DNA of 64,000 nt. Source: Marixanthomonas sp963974425 (GTDB taxonomy: Bacteria; Bacteroidota; Bacteroidia; Flavobacteriales; Flavobacteriaceae). A program made the position numbers and the translations under genes. Positions 1 to 9,295 of this stretch are shown in pieces (the first letter of the stretch is position 1; each line of letters starts with the position of its first letter). Where the stretch lies: positions 16,526-80,525 of the forward strand of contig NZ_CAXBCK010000012.1 in the NCBI RefSeq assembly GCF_963974425.1, read 5' to 3'. A model generated the notes under the pieces. It was not told where the DNA came from, ran no database searches, and was given only the letters and a program-made list of their open reading frames with translations.

Positions 1-19
1 GACTTTTTTTTTAAAAAGA

Positions 20-1009
20 TTATACTAATTTATTCTCCACTAAATATTCTGCAATTTGAACAGCATTTGTGGCGGCACCTTTTCGTAAATTATCACTTAC
101 AACCCACATGTTTAGTGTGTTTGGTTGTGTTTCGTCACGTCTAATTCTGCCTACAAAAACTTCATCTTTATTATGTGCATACACTGGCATTGGGTAAGTA
201 TTAGTATCTGGATTGTCCTGTACGGTAATTCCTGGGGTGTTGTGTAACTCTTTTCGGATGTCAGTTAAGTCAAAATCATTTTCAAACTCTACATTAACCG
301 ATTCACTGTGTCCTCCAGCCGTAGGAATCCGTACTGCAGTTGCCGTTATTGAAAATTTACGGTCATTCAATATTTTTTGAGGCTCACGCGCCAATTTCAT
401 TTCTTCTTTGGTGTATCCATTTGCTTCAAAAACATCGCAATGTGGTAATGCGTTTTTATGAATTGGATATGGATACGCCATTTCGCCTTTTACACCGGCC
501 ATTTCATTTTCCATTTGCTGGACCGCTTTTACACCGGTTCCTGAAACAGACTGATACGTTGAAATAACCACACGCTTCATGATGTATTTTTTATGAAGCG
601 GTGCCAAAGCCATCACTAATTGAATGGTTGAACAGTTTGGGTTAGCAATGATTTTATCTTCTTTAGTTAATTCAGAAGCATTAATTTCAGGAACAATCAG
701 TTTTTTATCGGGGTCCATTCTCCAAGCGGAGGAATTATCAACAACAGTGGTTCCTACTTCAGCAAATTTTGGTGCCCAATCTAATGATGTGCTTCCTCCA
801 GCTGAAAAAATAGCTAGTTGAGGTTTGGCTTTGACAGCATCTTGTAGTGAGACGATTTTATACTTTTTATCCTTAAAAGTGATTTCTTTCCCTACAGATC
901 GTTCCGAAGCTACAGGTAACAGATTGCTAATTGGAAAATTACGCTCTTCCAGTACTTTTAAAAGGACAGTGCCTACCATTCCTGTGGCACCAACAACAGC
1001 TATTGTCAT
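20..1009 (-). CDS. asd: Aspartate-semialdehyde dehydrogenase
   Basis: Catalyses NADPH-dependent reduction of L-aspartyl phosphate to aspartate semialdehyde, the branch point to lysine/diaminopimelate, threonine and methionine; cytoplasmic. The N-terminal nucleotide-binding loop GATGMVG is at residues 7-13 and the active-site cysteine lies in NPNCST (Cys126). A downstream GGHSES segment carries the conserved histidine. I start at the ATG at 1007-1009; the frame stays open for three more codons to a TTG, but the nucleotide-binding strand begins directly after this ATG. At 329 residues it has the family's normal length. It lies last in a tdk-alr-mscL-asd run but is separated from mscL by a probable terminator, so it is probably transcribed on its own. 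Confidence 0.95.
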   Translation of the reverse strand: MTIAVVGATGMVGTVLLKVLEERNFPISNLLPVASERSVGKEITFKDKKYKIVSLQDAVKAKPQLAIFSAGGSTSLDWAPKFAEVGTTVVDNSSAWRMDPDKKLIVPEINASELTKEDKIIANPNCSTIQLVMALAPLHKKYIMKRVVISTYQSVSGTGVKAVQQMENEMAGVKGEMAYPYPIHKNALPHCDVFEANGYTKEEMKLAREPQKILNDRKFSITATAVRIPTAGGHSESVNVEFENDFDLTDIRKELHNTPGITVQDNPDTNTYPMPVYAHNKDEVFVGRIRRDETQPNTLNMWVVSDNLRKGAATNAVQIAEYLVENKLV

Positions 1010-1069
1010 AGTTTTCAATTTTGCTGTAAAAATACATAGTATGGATTGATTTTTTCTGAAATATAACTA

Positions 1070-1106
1070 AAAAAAGACCCTCCGAAACTTTTAGTAACGA
1101 AGGGTT
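1070..1106 (-). terminator. Probable intrinsic terminator after mscL
   Basis: On the minus strand a CCCTtCG...CGgAGGG hairpin with a 13-nt loop is followed by TCTTTTTTT. It lies between the mscL stop and the asd start and would end mscL transcription before asd. Confidence 0.6.
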
Positions 1107-1168
1107 TAATTAATATTAAATAATATGTAGTGTAGCGGTTTCCTAATTAAAATTAGGAGCTAAATCGT

Positions 1169-1585
1169 TTATTTATTCTGTCTTTTTAATTCATCTCTAA
1201 TTTCTGCTAATAACTCTTCTTGAGTAGGACCTTTTGGTGCAGCAGGTGCTTCTTCTTTTGGTTTTTTGGTTTTGTTATAGGCCTTTACCATAATGAAAAG
1301 TACAAAACCAACAATAATCAAGTTAATAATGGCATTAATCCAATTACCATACATAACGGCGTTTTCTGGTTCAACTACTTCACCATCAGTTCCTATAACA
1401 GCTTCGTCAAGGATGATTTTAAGGTCGGCAAAGTCCATTCCGCCTGCAAAGTGACCTACAATAGGCATCATAATATCTGTAGTAAAACCTTTTACTACTA
1501 AACTAACAGCTCCAGCAAGTATGACGGCAACTGCTAGATCTATGACATTGCCCGTCATAATAAATTTTTTGAATTCTTTTAACAT
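1169..1585 (-). CDS. mscL: Large-conductance mechanosensitive channel MscL
   Basis: Inner-membrane channel that opens under membrane tension to release solutes during hypo-osmotic shock. The N-terminus (MLKEFKKFIMTGNVIDLAVA) matches the MscL amphipathic helix and start of TM1, with the pore-lining glycine/alanine-rich segment following it. A second hydrophobic helix (about residues 80-105) precedes a charged, lysine- and glutamate-rich cytoplasmic C-terminal helix. The 138 residues are typical. The ATG at 1583-1585 is the only reasonable start. It lies 60 bp downstream of alr on the same strand. Confidence 0.95.
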   Translation of the reverse strand: MLKEFKKFIMTGNVIDLAVAVILAGAVSLVVKGFTTDIMMPIVGHFAGGMDFADLKIILDEAVIGTDGEVVEPENAVMYGNWINAIINLIIVGFVLFIMVKAYNKTKKPKEEAPAAPKGPTQEELLAEIRDELKRQNK

Positions 1586-1645
1586 GTTGATTGGTTTTTA
1601 AGGTTAACAATGGCTAATTTATATAAAAACAAACGTATAACGTTT

Positions 1646-2755
1646 TTATTTTCGACAAATAACCCGTTTTACACGTTGTGACACGCCTGTAATAAGTTCA
1701 TAAGGAATGGTATTAATTACTTGGGAAAGCTCATCTGCAGAAGGGTTTTCACCAAAAACAATTACCTCATCACCTTCCTCACAATCTATATCACTAACAT
1801 CGACCATAATCATATCCATACAAACATTTCCAACTATAAAAGCTTTTTTACCATGCACAGTTACCCATCCTTTTCTGTTTCCAAAAATACGTTTTATCCC
1901 GTCGGCGTGACCTACAGGTAACGTGGCTGTTTTTGTAGTTTCAGAAGCTTTAAAAGCGCGATTGTACCCAACTGTTTCTCCTTTTTTTACCGTATGGATT
2001 TGTGAAATCACCGTTTTTAAAGTCGCAACAGGTTTTAGGTGCTTATTTTCTTCAGGATCGTTACCAAAACCATATAAGCCAATTCCAGTACGCACCATAT
2101 CGTATTGTGCTTCGGGATAGTTTAAAACCCCAGATGTGTTTAACATATGGCGCAATGGCTTATAATCAATTTTTTTACTAATTTTTTCTGAAATGTCTTT
2201 AAATTGATCTAACTGCGATTCAGTAAACGCTGTTTCTGAAACATCTTCACTCGCCGCCAAATGACTAAACATAGACTGAATTTTCACACTTGAATTAGTA
2301 GTAATTTTTTCAGAAATAAACTCAATATCCTCTGCAATAAAACCTAATCTATTGAGTCCGGTATTAAACTTTAAATGAATAGGGTAATCTGTGAGCCCAC
2401 TTTCTTCAGCAAAATCAATAAACTGCGTTAACATGGAACGGGAGTAAATTGCGGGTTCCATGCAAGAATCGGTAATTTTTTTAAACGTTGCTGGTAGGGG
2501 ATGCAAGACTAAGATAGAAGTTTCAATACCTGCTTTACGAAGTGTAATTCCTTCATTAGGATAAGCAACTGCAAAATAGGAAACACCTAAAGTAACTAAC
2601 TCTTTCGCTACCGCAACCGAATCGCTACCGTAGCCAAAAGCTTTCACAACACCCATAACGCAGGTGTTTTTATGTATTTTTGAAGTAAGGTATTGGTAGT
2701 TTTTCGCTAAAGCGTTTAAATCTATTTCTAAAACTGTTTCGGTTGCTTTTTGCAT
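1646..2755 (-). CDS. alr: Alanine racemase
   Basis: PLP enzyme that interconverts L- and D-alanine for peptidoglycan synthesis; cytoplasmic dimer. The PLP lysine is Lys38 in VVKAFGYGSD, a variant of the usual KANAYGHG motif. The catalytic tyrosine is probably Tyr264 in VGYNR, and the C-terminal beta domain carries a CMDMIMVDVS segment typical of the family. The 369-residue length is normal for a stand-alone Alr, so it is not the MurF-Alr fusion found in many Bacteroidota. The start codon is only 3 nt downstream of the tdk stop, implying co-transcription. Confidence 0.93.
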   Translation of the reverse strand: MQKATETVLEIDLNALAKNYQYLTSKIHKNTCVMGVVKAFGYGSDSVAVAKELVTLGVSYFAVAYPNEGITLRKAGIETSILVLHPLPATFKKITDSCMEPAIYSRSMLTQFIDFAEESGLTDYPIHLKFNTGLNRLGFIAEDIEFISEKITTNSSVKIQSMFSHLAASEDVSETAFTESQLDQFKDISEKISKKIDYKPLRHMLNTSGVLNYPEAQYDMVRTGIGLYGFGNDPEENKHLKPVATLKTVISQIHTVKKGETVGYNRAFKASETTKTATLPVGHADGIKRIFGNRKGWVTVHGKKAFIVGNVCMDMIMVDVSDIDCEEGDEVIVFGENPSADELSQVINTIPYELITGVSQRVKRVICRK

Positions 2756-2758
2756 AAA

Positions 2759-3397
2759 TTATGCTTGCTTTTTAGGCGGTATTTGCTGCGGATCTTTCAC
2801 CTCCATTTTTTTCACCTTGTCGCGTAAAACGGCTTTGTAATAAGCAGCTCTGCTTAAAGGTTCATATTCTTCAGTTTCACCAAGAAGTACCAGATCGTCA
2901 CTTTTAGATTTTCTAAAACTGTAATTGGCGAGGTTTCCTGTACGTGTGCAAACGGCATGTACTTTGGTTACATATTCGGCAGTAGCCATTAAATTAGGCA
3001 TCGGGCCAAAGGGATTGCCTTTAAAATCCATATCGAGTCCGGCGACGATTACGCGAATACCTCGATTTGCCAAGTCGTTACAAACTTGTACAATTTCGTC
3101 ATCAAAAAACTGGGCTTCATCAATACCAATCACATCACAATTATCGGCGAGCATCGGGATATTTGCAGCTGCGGGAACCGGAGTTGACCGAATTTCGTTA
3201 CTATCGTGAGAGATTACTTTTTCTTCATCGTACCGAATGTCGATAGTTGGTTTAAAAATCTCTACGCGTTGCCGAGCAAATTTGGCACGCTTCAGCCTGC
3301 GGATAAGTTCTTCCGTTTTTCCCGAAAACATAGAGCCACAAATCACCTCGATCCAGCCAAATTGTTCTTTTTGATTAACGGTATTTTCAAGAAACAT
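2759..3397 (-). CDS. tdk: Thymidine kinase (type II)
   Basis: Phosphorylates thymidine with ATP in pyrimidine salvage. The P-loop GSMFSGKT is at residues 21-28 and the Walker B/catalytic DEAQF at 93-97, with Glu94 the likely base. The lid and 'lasso' region (CTRTGNLANYSFRK) has one cysteine where classical type II enzymes have a CxxC zinc pair. The C-terminal pair is also absent (EEYEPLSRAAYY), so the structural zinc is probably lost; I believe this is common in the phylum, but could not check it here. It is first in the tdk-alr run and diverges from the gene at 3499. Confidence 0.94.
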   Translation of the reverse strand: MFLENTVNQKEQFGWIEVICGSMFSGKTEELIRRLKRAKFARQRVEIFKPTIDIRYDEEKVISHDSNEIRSTPVPAAANIPMLADNCDVIGIDEAQFFDDEIVQVCNDLANRGIRVIVAGLDMDFKGNPFGPMPNLMATAEYVTKVHAVCTRTGNLANYSFRKSKSDDLVLLGETEEYEPLSRAAYYKAVLRDKVKKMEVKDPQQIPPKKQA

Positions 3398-3498
3398 ACT
3401 TCAATTTTAGAATAAAACGCAAATCCTTGACGTTTTCATATAGGATGCGTAAATTTAACAAAACAAAATACAGTAAAAACACATCATTTTAAAAAGTT

Positions 3499-4278
3499 AT
3501 GAAGAAGAAGCTGAGGGAGCAGATACAAGCATTGATTGAAAAACTTTCAGAAGAAGAAAAACAGTTTAACACCACTTCTGTAAAAAAAATCGTTGGACAA
3601 TTATATGAAAATTTGGCCATTTTAGAATATATGGAAAGTCAGATTGATAACAACCAAAAAGAAGAATCATTCGACTCTAAAAGTTTTCGGGAAGAAAATT
3701 GGTTTAAAGAGCCTGAACCAGTTCCGCAGCCCCAGCACGAAGAAGATTTGGTAGAGCCTTTAATGGAAAAAATAAAGGACATTGTTGCGCAAATGCCACA
3801 GGAAGCAAATCGCGTTGATAAATTGCTTGAAGATATTCTACCAAAGAAAAACCTTCAAAAAGATGATAAAAACGAGTTGGAAGATTTTGCGGCTCAATAT
3901 CAGCAAATGCCAACTTTTGAGCGTAAACCGAGTGATGAAAAAAAACAAGACAATACGGAAGAACCTCAAAAACCTACCAATACCGTAAAAGTTGCTGAAC
4001 TTGCCAATACAAAAGAAGCAAGGCAGCGATCTTTAAACGAATCGGTAAACAAGGGTCTTCAAATAGGATTGAACGATCGTTTGGCATTTATTAAACACTT
4101 ATTTAATGATGATGCAAACGATTACACCCGAGTATTATCGCAAATTAATACGATGAAATCCTATGATGAAGCTGAAGCATTTATTAAAGGAAAAATAAAG
4201 CCCGATTATAACTACTGGCTTAATAAAGAAGAATATGCCGAACGGTTTATGACTGTAGTAGAGAAAAATTTTAATTAA
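3499..4278 (+). CDS. Conserved hypothetical coiled-coil protein
   Basis: I recognise no named domain in this 259-residue protein. It has no signal peptide or membrane segment, so it is probably cytoplasmic. Residues 1-50 are heptad-like and rich in Lys, Glu and Leu, consistent with a coiled coil. The middle (about 70-165) is acidic, proline- and glutamine-rich and probably disordered. The C-terminal 90 residues look like a compact helical domain (GLNDRLAFIKHLFNDDANDY, then two aromatic-rich helices). It sits 18 bp upstream of rsmI on the same strand and is probably co-transcribed. Regulatory or scaffold roles would be guesses. Confidence 0.8.
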   Translation: MKKKLREQIQALIEKLSEEEKQFNTTSVKKIVGQLYENLAILEYMESQIDNNQKEESFDSKSFREENWFKEPEPVPQPQHEEDLVEPLMEKIKDIVAQMPQEANRVDKLLEDILPKKNLQKDDKNELEDFAAQYQQMPTFERKPSDEKKQDNTEEPQKPTNTVKVAELANTKEARQRSLNESVNKGLQIGLNDRLAFIKHLFNDDANDYTRVLSQINTMKSYDEAEAFIKGKIKPDYNYWLNKEEYAERFMTVVEKNFN

Positions 4279-4296
4279 GCTTCTTTTCAAATTTTT

Positions 4297-4968
4297 ATGG
4301 GAAAACTCTATCTCGTTCCAACGCCAATAGGGAATCTAAAAGATATTACCTTTCGCGCTATTGAAGTATTAAAAGAAGCCGATCTTATTTTAGCTGAAGA
4401 TACTCGCACCAGCGGAAAGCTTCTGAAACATTACGAAATTGATACACATATGCACTCGCACCACATGCATAATGAGCATAAAACGGTGGAAGGCATTGTA
4501 AATAGAATTAAAAACGGTGAAACCATTGCTTTAATTAGCGACGCCGGAACACCCGCTATAAGCGATCCTGGTTTTTTATTAACCCGTGCGTGTGTAGAAG
4601 CGGACCTTAAAGTAGATTGCCTTCCTGGTGCTACAGCTTTTGTTCCTGCGCTAGTAAACAGTGGATTACCAAATGATAAATTTGTATTTGAAGGCTTTCT
4701 ACCCGTAAAAAAAGGACGCCAAACTCGATTAATCCTTTTAGCTGAAGAAACCCGAACAATGATTTTCTATGAATCACCACACAAACTAGTTAAAACCTTA
4801 ACTCACTTTACCGAATACTTTGGCATAGAAAGAAAAGTTTCGGTATCCCGTGAAATAACAAAATTGCACGAAGAAACCATTCGCGGTACTGCAGACGAAG
4901 TACTACAACATTTTACCAATAAACCACCCAAAGGGGAGTTGGTTGTTGTTGTGGAAGGGAAGAAATAA
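4297..4968 (+). CDS. rsmI: 16S rRNA (cytidine1402-2'-O)-methyltransferase RsmI
   Basis: SAM-dependent enzyme that 2'-O-methylates C1402 in the decoding centre of 16S rRNA. The N-terminus has the tetrapyrrole-methylase fold signature VPTPIGNLKDIT, followed by AEDTRTSGKLL and the ISDAGTPAISDPG motif at about residues 80-93, all diagnostic for RsmI. It has 223 residues against about 286 in E. coli, so the C-terminal extension is missing; the catalytic fold is complete. It converges with the AhpD-like gene with only 6 nt between the stop codons and no visible hairpin. Confidence 0.95.
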   Translation: MGKLYLVPTPIGNLKDITFRAIEVLKEADLILAEDTRTSGKLLKHYEIDTHMHSHHMHNEHKTVEGIVNRIKNGETIALISDAGTPAISDPGFLLTRACVEADLKVDCLPGATAFVPALVNSGLPNDKFVFEGFLPVKKGRQTRLILLAEETRTMIFYESPHKLVKTLTHFTEYFGIERKVSVSREITKLHEETIRGTADEVLQHFTNKPPKGELVVVVEGKK

Positions 4969-4974
4969 GTATTA

Positions 4975-5565
4975 TTAAACGTGTTTCCCTTTTTCCCAAC
5001 CATGCTTGCCTAAATACTGCTCACCACTTTCTACAGCACCTTCTTCAATGGAGGTTCCCATAGAATCGTTCCAACGGTTTAGGTAGCCAAATAAGGAAAT
5101 AACACCTAGCATTTCCACAATTTCACCATCATTCCAATGTTCGTGTAAGCGTTTTTCAATATCTGCGGTTACTGCATTCGGAACTTGCGAAGCGGCTAAC
5201 GAAAAATCTAAGGCCGCACGTTCAGCTTCCGAAAAAGCGGGATGCGTTCGGTATTCCCAAATGTTATCCAATTGTTCTTGTTCGGCGCCGTAGCGTTCTG
5301 CCGCCCGAACGGCGTGAGCTTGGCAATAACGGCATCCGGTTGCATTGCTGCTTACCCAAGCAATCATTCGTTTTAAGGCTGAGGTTACTTGGCCTTCATT
5401 AGCCATAACCGCTTTGTTCAGGTTGATAAATGCTTTGCTAATAGCTGGTCTACGTTGCATAGTCAACACGCTGTTGGGGCAAAAACCGAGAGTTTCATTA
5501 AAAAATTCAGCTAATTCTTGGGTTTCTTGATCGTGATCTGAAGATAAAGGTGTTACTAATGGCAT
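4975..5565 (-). CDS. Carboxymuconolactone decarboxylase/AhpD-like peroxidase-related protein
   Basis: A 196-residue all-helical CMD/AhpD-family protein. The redox motif CRYCQAHAVRAA (two cysteines separated by two residues, plus histidine) lies near residues 78-89 in the expected helix, and NRWNDSMG near the C-terminus is typical of the 'uncharacterised peroxidase-related' branch. Such proteins use the cysteine pair in alkylhydroperoxidase-like reactions; the substrate is unknown. No signal peptide, so cytoplasmic. It stands alone on the minus strand, with the upstream gene separated from it by a strong hairpin. Confidence 0.85.
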   Translation of the reverse strand: MPLVTPLSSDHDQETQELAEFFNETLGFCPNSVLTMQRRPAISKAFINLNKAVMANEGQVTSALKRMIAWVSSNATGCRYCQAHAVRAAERYGAEQEQLDNIWEYRTHPAFSEAERAALDFSLAASQVPNAVTADIEKRLHEHWNDGEIVEMLGVISLFGYLNRWNDSMGTSIEEGAVESGEQYLGKHGWEKGKHV

Positions 5566-5620
5566 GTATCGGCTTTTAAATATTAGGATATGAAATTACG
5601 AAATTGAATTGATACCATGC

Positions 5621-5667
5621 AAACAGAGCTTTTTTAAAATGAAATCTATTTTAAAAAAGCTCTGTTT
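5621..5667 (-). terminator. Long terminator hairpin downstream of the 624-residue gene
   Basis: Perfect 20-bp inverted repeat: left arm 5621-5640, right arm 5648-5667, 7-nt loop. The arms read AAACAGAGCTTTTTTAAAAT and its exact complement. It starts 19 nt past the stop codon at 5686. The internal T-run and A-run give U-tracts in either orientation. Confidence 0.8.
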
Positions 5668-5685
5668 TGTGCTTAACTTACCGTG

Positions 5686-7560
5686 TTACCTACAAAAAAT
5701 CACACGATCACTGATGTTGTGGTGTTGATTTTCACCATCGGTCAGATTTAGTTCAGCATGAAATTTAATTTCATAAGCACAATTTTTCAAATCGGTTATT
5801 TCTCCGGTATAGTTAGAAGTACCGTAAGCTTCTTCTCCAGGTGACGGAAAATCGATTGCTTCAAAACTGTTAACAGCATTGGGTCCGGTCATTGTCAACC
5901 AGACATTGCCCAAGTTAGGGTTGGTTGCTGTATAATTTACCGAAATGGAATTTGCAATATTGCTACAGCCTCCTCCATCGATCAACTCTTGAAGATCCAA
6001 CGAAGCAATACCTCGTTCATTATCGCTATCACCCGGCAACCAAGAACCACCTTGAGGCACATTGAGATACTCAGTATTAAAAATGGCAAGTGGTCGTGAA
6101 AAGCCTGCTGCTATTCCATTACCGTTGCTCCCTACTTCCCTTTTACGCATTCGCAAGACGATGTAGGTGTTTTTCTCCAACAAAGAAGGGTTTGCCACCG
6201 AGCTTTCCCCTTGAGTTAAACCGGACATGTTCACTGATTTACTTACTAAATTTGAAGAAACTAACTTGATGAGCGACCCGTTAAAAAAGAGATCAAACCC
6301 ACCACCGCTATATTGCGGTACTTGAATCCAATTACCATTGAAAGGCACATCGATTTCTGCCCCAGTTGCTTTTATAGCGTAATAATCAGCCTCAACAACA
6401 GGAAATAATTGTGTAATCCTCGAAGCGATGACAGTATTGGCAATCTCGTCTTTGGTAACATCAGTCCAACTCGAAATGGTTGAAACATCGGTGTCAGGAC
6501 TAGAAACTATTGCGTATTGAAATTTGTATTCCACCGGGTTGCCGTTGAGTTCTTCAGAAAGTGACCCACGGAGATCTAGCGTGCTATAAAAAGCTTGTTC
6601 GTTCCAACTTGTAGTGGCTTTTCCGGTGGTTCTACCCGTAGCTGGATCGATATTGAGTACAGGGTGATACTTGCGTGCGTACCCAATTTGGTAAAATGCC
6701 GCAGGTGGGTCTTGGGTCACTTGAGGCGCATCGTCTAAACAAAGCGTCACACATAGGCAGTGTCCCACGTTTTTACGGCTTGGCTTTTGTGCTTCGGAAA
6801 CAGGTTCAGAATCAATAAGCTCTCCACCCAAAGAAAATGTAAAGTAAACATCTGGCCCATTGTCAAAACTAAATGGTGGCGTGGTTTCTACATTTATCCA
6901 AGGTGACAAAAATGTTTTCTTAAAATCAATCGATCGGTAGTAAATACAAAACTGACCGTTGGCGTCGGTCACCGCACTTCCCAAACGGTCGTCGGTTATG
7001 ATATCGTCGTCCATCGCGGTAACTTCAATACCATTTAATGGAGCTTGCGATTTACAATTGAGCAACGTACCGCATATAACCCAGATATCCAATCGTTGCA
7101 AAATATAGCACCAAATACGCTTTAGTAGGGTATAGTTCCAAACTGCAACAAGACCATTTTCGGTTTCGCGCCACTTAGGCTGTATGATGTCTATACGTAT
7201 TTCAAAAGGTTTAAAGCCCTTTGGGGGTTCTGTGTTTTTTTGTCCATAATCAGGAACGGAATCATAGTATAAAACTATTTCGATAGCACCCCCATTGTAG
7301 TCTGTTTTTTTTCCATCGATTTCAAGTTTATACTCTCCTTTGGCATTGGTTTTGGTTTCTGCCAAGAGCTGTTTTTTTCGGACTTTAATTTGTTTTTCTT
7401 CAAAAACCTGCGCCACTTCTTTGCTCTGTGCTGCGGTGTAAGCTGTTGCAGCATTTACATCTTGTTCAATACTGTATGCCCGCACTTTAGTGTTGGCAAT
7501 TACACGTTTGTTTTCATCACAGATTGCAGCGTGCAATCTTCCATTTACATTGTACTTCAT
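5686..7560 (-). CDS. Uncharacterised protein with two transthyretin-like domains
   Basis: I do not recognise this 624-residue protein as a named family. It has no signal peptide. Residues 1-130 and about 170-212 look like carboxypeptidase-regulatory/transthyretin-like beta domains: each has a 'variable strand, then T-x-A-x-G-x-Y/F' pattern (TKTNAKGEYKLEI near 69-81; VTDANGQFCIYY near 197-208). Between them is a Trp/Cys-rich hydrophobic patch (about 140-168) that is not a clean membrane helix. A cysteine cluster (HCLCVTLC) is at 267-274. The C-terminal half is beta-rich with repeated polar strands, resembling a secreted or adhesive particle protein. The promoter region is not obvious, and a strong terminator follows. 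Confidence 0.8.
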   Translation of the reverse strand: MKYNVNGRLHAAICDENKRVIANTKVRAYSIEQDVNAATAYTAAQSKEVAQVFEEKQIKVRKKQLLAETKTNAKGEYKLEIDGKKTDYNGGAIEIVLYYDSVPDYGQKNTEPPKGFKPFEIRIDIIQPKWRETENGLVAVWNYTLLKRIWCYILQRLDIWVICGTLLNCKSQAPLNGIEVTAMDDDIITDDRLGSAVTDANGQFCIYYRSIDFKKTFLSPWINVETTPPFSFDNGPDVYFTFSLGGELIDSEPVSEAQKPSRKNVGHCLCVTLCLDDAPQVTQDPPAAFYQIGYARKYHPVLNIDPATGRTTGKATTSWNEQAFYSTLDLRGSLSEELNGNPVEYKFQYAIVSSPDTDVSTISSWTDVTKDEIANTVIASRITQLFPVVEADYYAIKATGAEIDVPFNGNWIQVPQYSGGGFDLFFNGSLIKLVSSNLVSKSVNMSGLTQGESSVANPSLLEKNTYIVLRMRKREVGSNGNGIAAGFSRPLAIFNTEYLNVPQGGSWLPGDSDNERGIASLDLQELIDGGGCSNIANSISVNYTATNPNLGNVWLTMTGPNAVNSFEAIDFPSPGEEAYGTSNYTGEITDLKNCAYEIKFHAELNLTDGENQHHNISDRVIFCR

Positions 7561-7748
7561 CTTTTTTCCTTTTAAATTTATATTAGGCTTGAATGTGAAG
7601 TACTAAAGTATTGGTTTAGGGTATCTTTAAACAGAAGTAAACAACTGATAATGAATAGGTGAAATCCTATTTTTGATTGAGTGAAATATGGATATTTTAT
7701 GGGGTATTTATTTTGAAATATCCACCTTATAGAATTTTTTTAAATTAA

Positions 7749-9167
7749 CTATTTTACTAATAATTGGAAGGTACTGCTTAAATTATTCAGGAAATATACT
7801 CCTTTTGAAAAAGAAGAAAGGTCTAATTCATTTTCAATACCTTCAAAGGTGCCAGTAAGTAATATTCTTCCATTAATATCGCTCACCGTATAAGGACTGT
7901 AAATAGGTTCTTGGCTTTTTAAATTGAATATGCCATTCGACGGATTGGGAACAATTGCAATCGAGGTTGTATTTTTGTTAGTAATACTTAATGGATTGTT
8001 ATTATATTGAAATAACAGGATATCTTGAAAAGCATGTAAACCCATGTTATTTGCAGCAATCAATAGTTTCCCTGAGTTGGTAATCATACTTTTGAAACTT
8101 CTTTCTATTATTTCGGGAGCTGGTTCAAACTGAAAGGTAGTGTCTAAATCTCCATTGTTGAAAAACCGCCTAAAAACGATGTTCGTGCCGCCTTCATAAT
8201 CTACAGGGCCGCTATTGGTAATAAAGCGTTGGTTTTGCTGTATTAATTCCACCGTTTTGCCATTTAAAACACCATTAGTGCTAAAATTGGTATCCAGATC
8301 ACCTTGTGCGGTTAGTTTCAATGTTTTCCTTAAAAAATCTAAAGTATCTGGATTCCAGCCGCTACAACTTACCAGTATACTCTCATCATTAAAAGAAAAG
8401 ATTTTACACCCAATGAAATCTTCTATTGGGAGTTCGGCTCTACCGTTTGTACCAAAATTTAGGTCTAGGCTACCATCTGGCATAAACCGTGCAATATACT
8501 TTAGTGTATTTCCATTCTCTGTTGAATTGTAATAAATCAGTAATTTGCCATTCTCTAAATATTTTAAGGATATATTACTATTTGCTCCCGAAACAAATAC
8601 TATTGATCCATTAGTGCCAAAAGAAGTGTCCAGAGCTCCATCAGGTAAATACCGCATTAAAGATATCGAGCCATTTTGCGTTGTAGTGGTTAAAATACGG
8701 TCATTTACATCTATCATTAAATAAGTGCCGCTACCATTGGTCATGTATCCATTGTCTGCAAAAGTGGTATCCAATGTTCCGTTAGGAAGCAATCGCGCGA
8801 CTTTATCAAATCCATTAAAATTACCATATACCAGTAGTTTCCCATTGCTTTGGAAGTCTATGTTTTCAAATTCATTATCTGATTGCTCCCTTAAAAATCC
8901 ATTATCTGCAAATGAGGTGTCTATAGTTCCGTCTTCGAGATACATAACGATGAAACTTTCAATTTCAGTTTCCCCTAAACTTTCTCCAGCAACAGCTATT
9001 TTTCCGGAAGGCGATTGTGCTACAGCATAAAAAACTTCTATTTGTTGATCAATATCTGTATAAACCACTCCATTGTCACCAAATGAGGTATCATACGTTC
9101 CGTCTTGGGCTACAACAAAGCCGATACTTAAAATAAAGGCGATACATAAAAGGCTAGTTTTCTTCAT
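7749..9167 (-). CDS. Delta-60 repeat protein with T9SS type A sorting domain
   Basis: Predicted secreted or cell-surface beta-propeller-like protein. An N-terminal signal peptide (MKKTSLLCIAFILSIGFVVA, then QDG) is followed by about seven repeats of the form 'DG-x-LDTSFG-x-NG', the delta-60 repeat. The last 70 residues match a T9SS type A C-terminal domain: VPNPSNGIFNL, then VSDINGRILL and LSSFSKGVYFL. It would therefore be exported by Sec and then by T9SS. The repeats explain the internal DNA similarity. Isolated gene with its own flanking intergenic spaces; no partner is evident. Confidence 0.92.
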   Translation of the reverse strand: MKKTSLLCIAFILSIGFVVAQDGTYDTSFGDNGVVYTDIDQQIEVFYAVAQSPSGKIAVAGESLGETEIESFIVMYLEDGTIDTSFADNGFLREQSDNEFENIDFQSNGKLLVYGNFNGFDKVARLLPNGTLDTTFADNGYMTNGSGTYLMIDVNDRILTTTTQNGSISLMRYLPDGALDTSFGTNGSIVFVSGANSNISLKYLENGKLLIYYNSTENGNTLKYIARFMPDGSLDLNFGTNGRAELPIEDFIGCKIFSFNDESILVSCSGWNPDTLDFLRKTLKLTAQGDLDTNFSTNGVLNGKTVELIQQNQRFITNSGPVDYEGGTNIVFRRFFNNGDLDTTFQFEPAPEIIERSFKSMITNSGKLLIAANNMGLHAFQDILLFQYNNNPLSITNKNTTSIAIVPNPSNGIFNLKSQEPIYSPYTVSDINGRILLTGTFEGIENELDLSSFSKGVYFLNNLSSTFQLLVK

Positions 9168-9295
9168 GAATTTAAATTTAATTAAGTAGTTAGCTTTTAG
9201 ATACTTAAAAATACAATTTTAATTTCACTTTTTACTTTGCTTCACTAATAATAACTTTACCTTTACCATTCTCCCCTATTTAGAATAGAACTTTT

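Noticed and set aside
1010..1018. Three-codon extension of asd to a TTG
   Set aside because: The ATG at 1009 immediately precedes the nucleotide-binding strand, and no feature supports the upstream start.
7749..9167. Repetitive secreted protein as a novel toxin
   Set aside because: Delta-60 repeats plus a T9SS sorting domain describe it fully; no toxin domain is visible.
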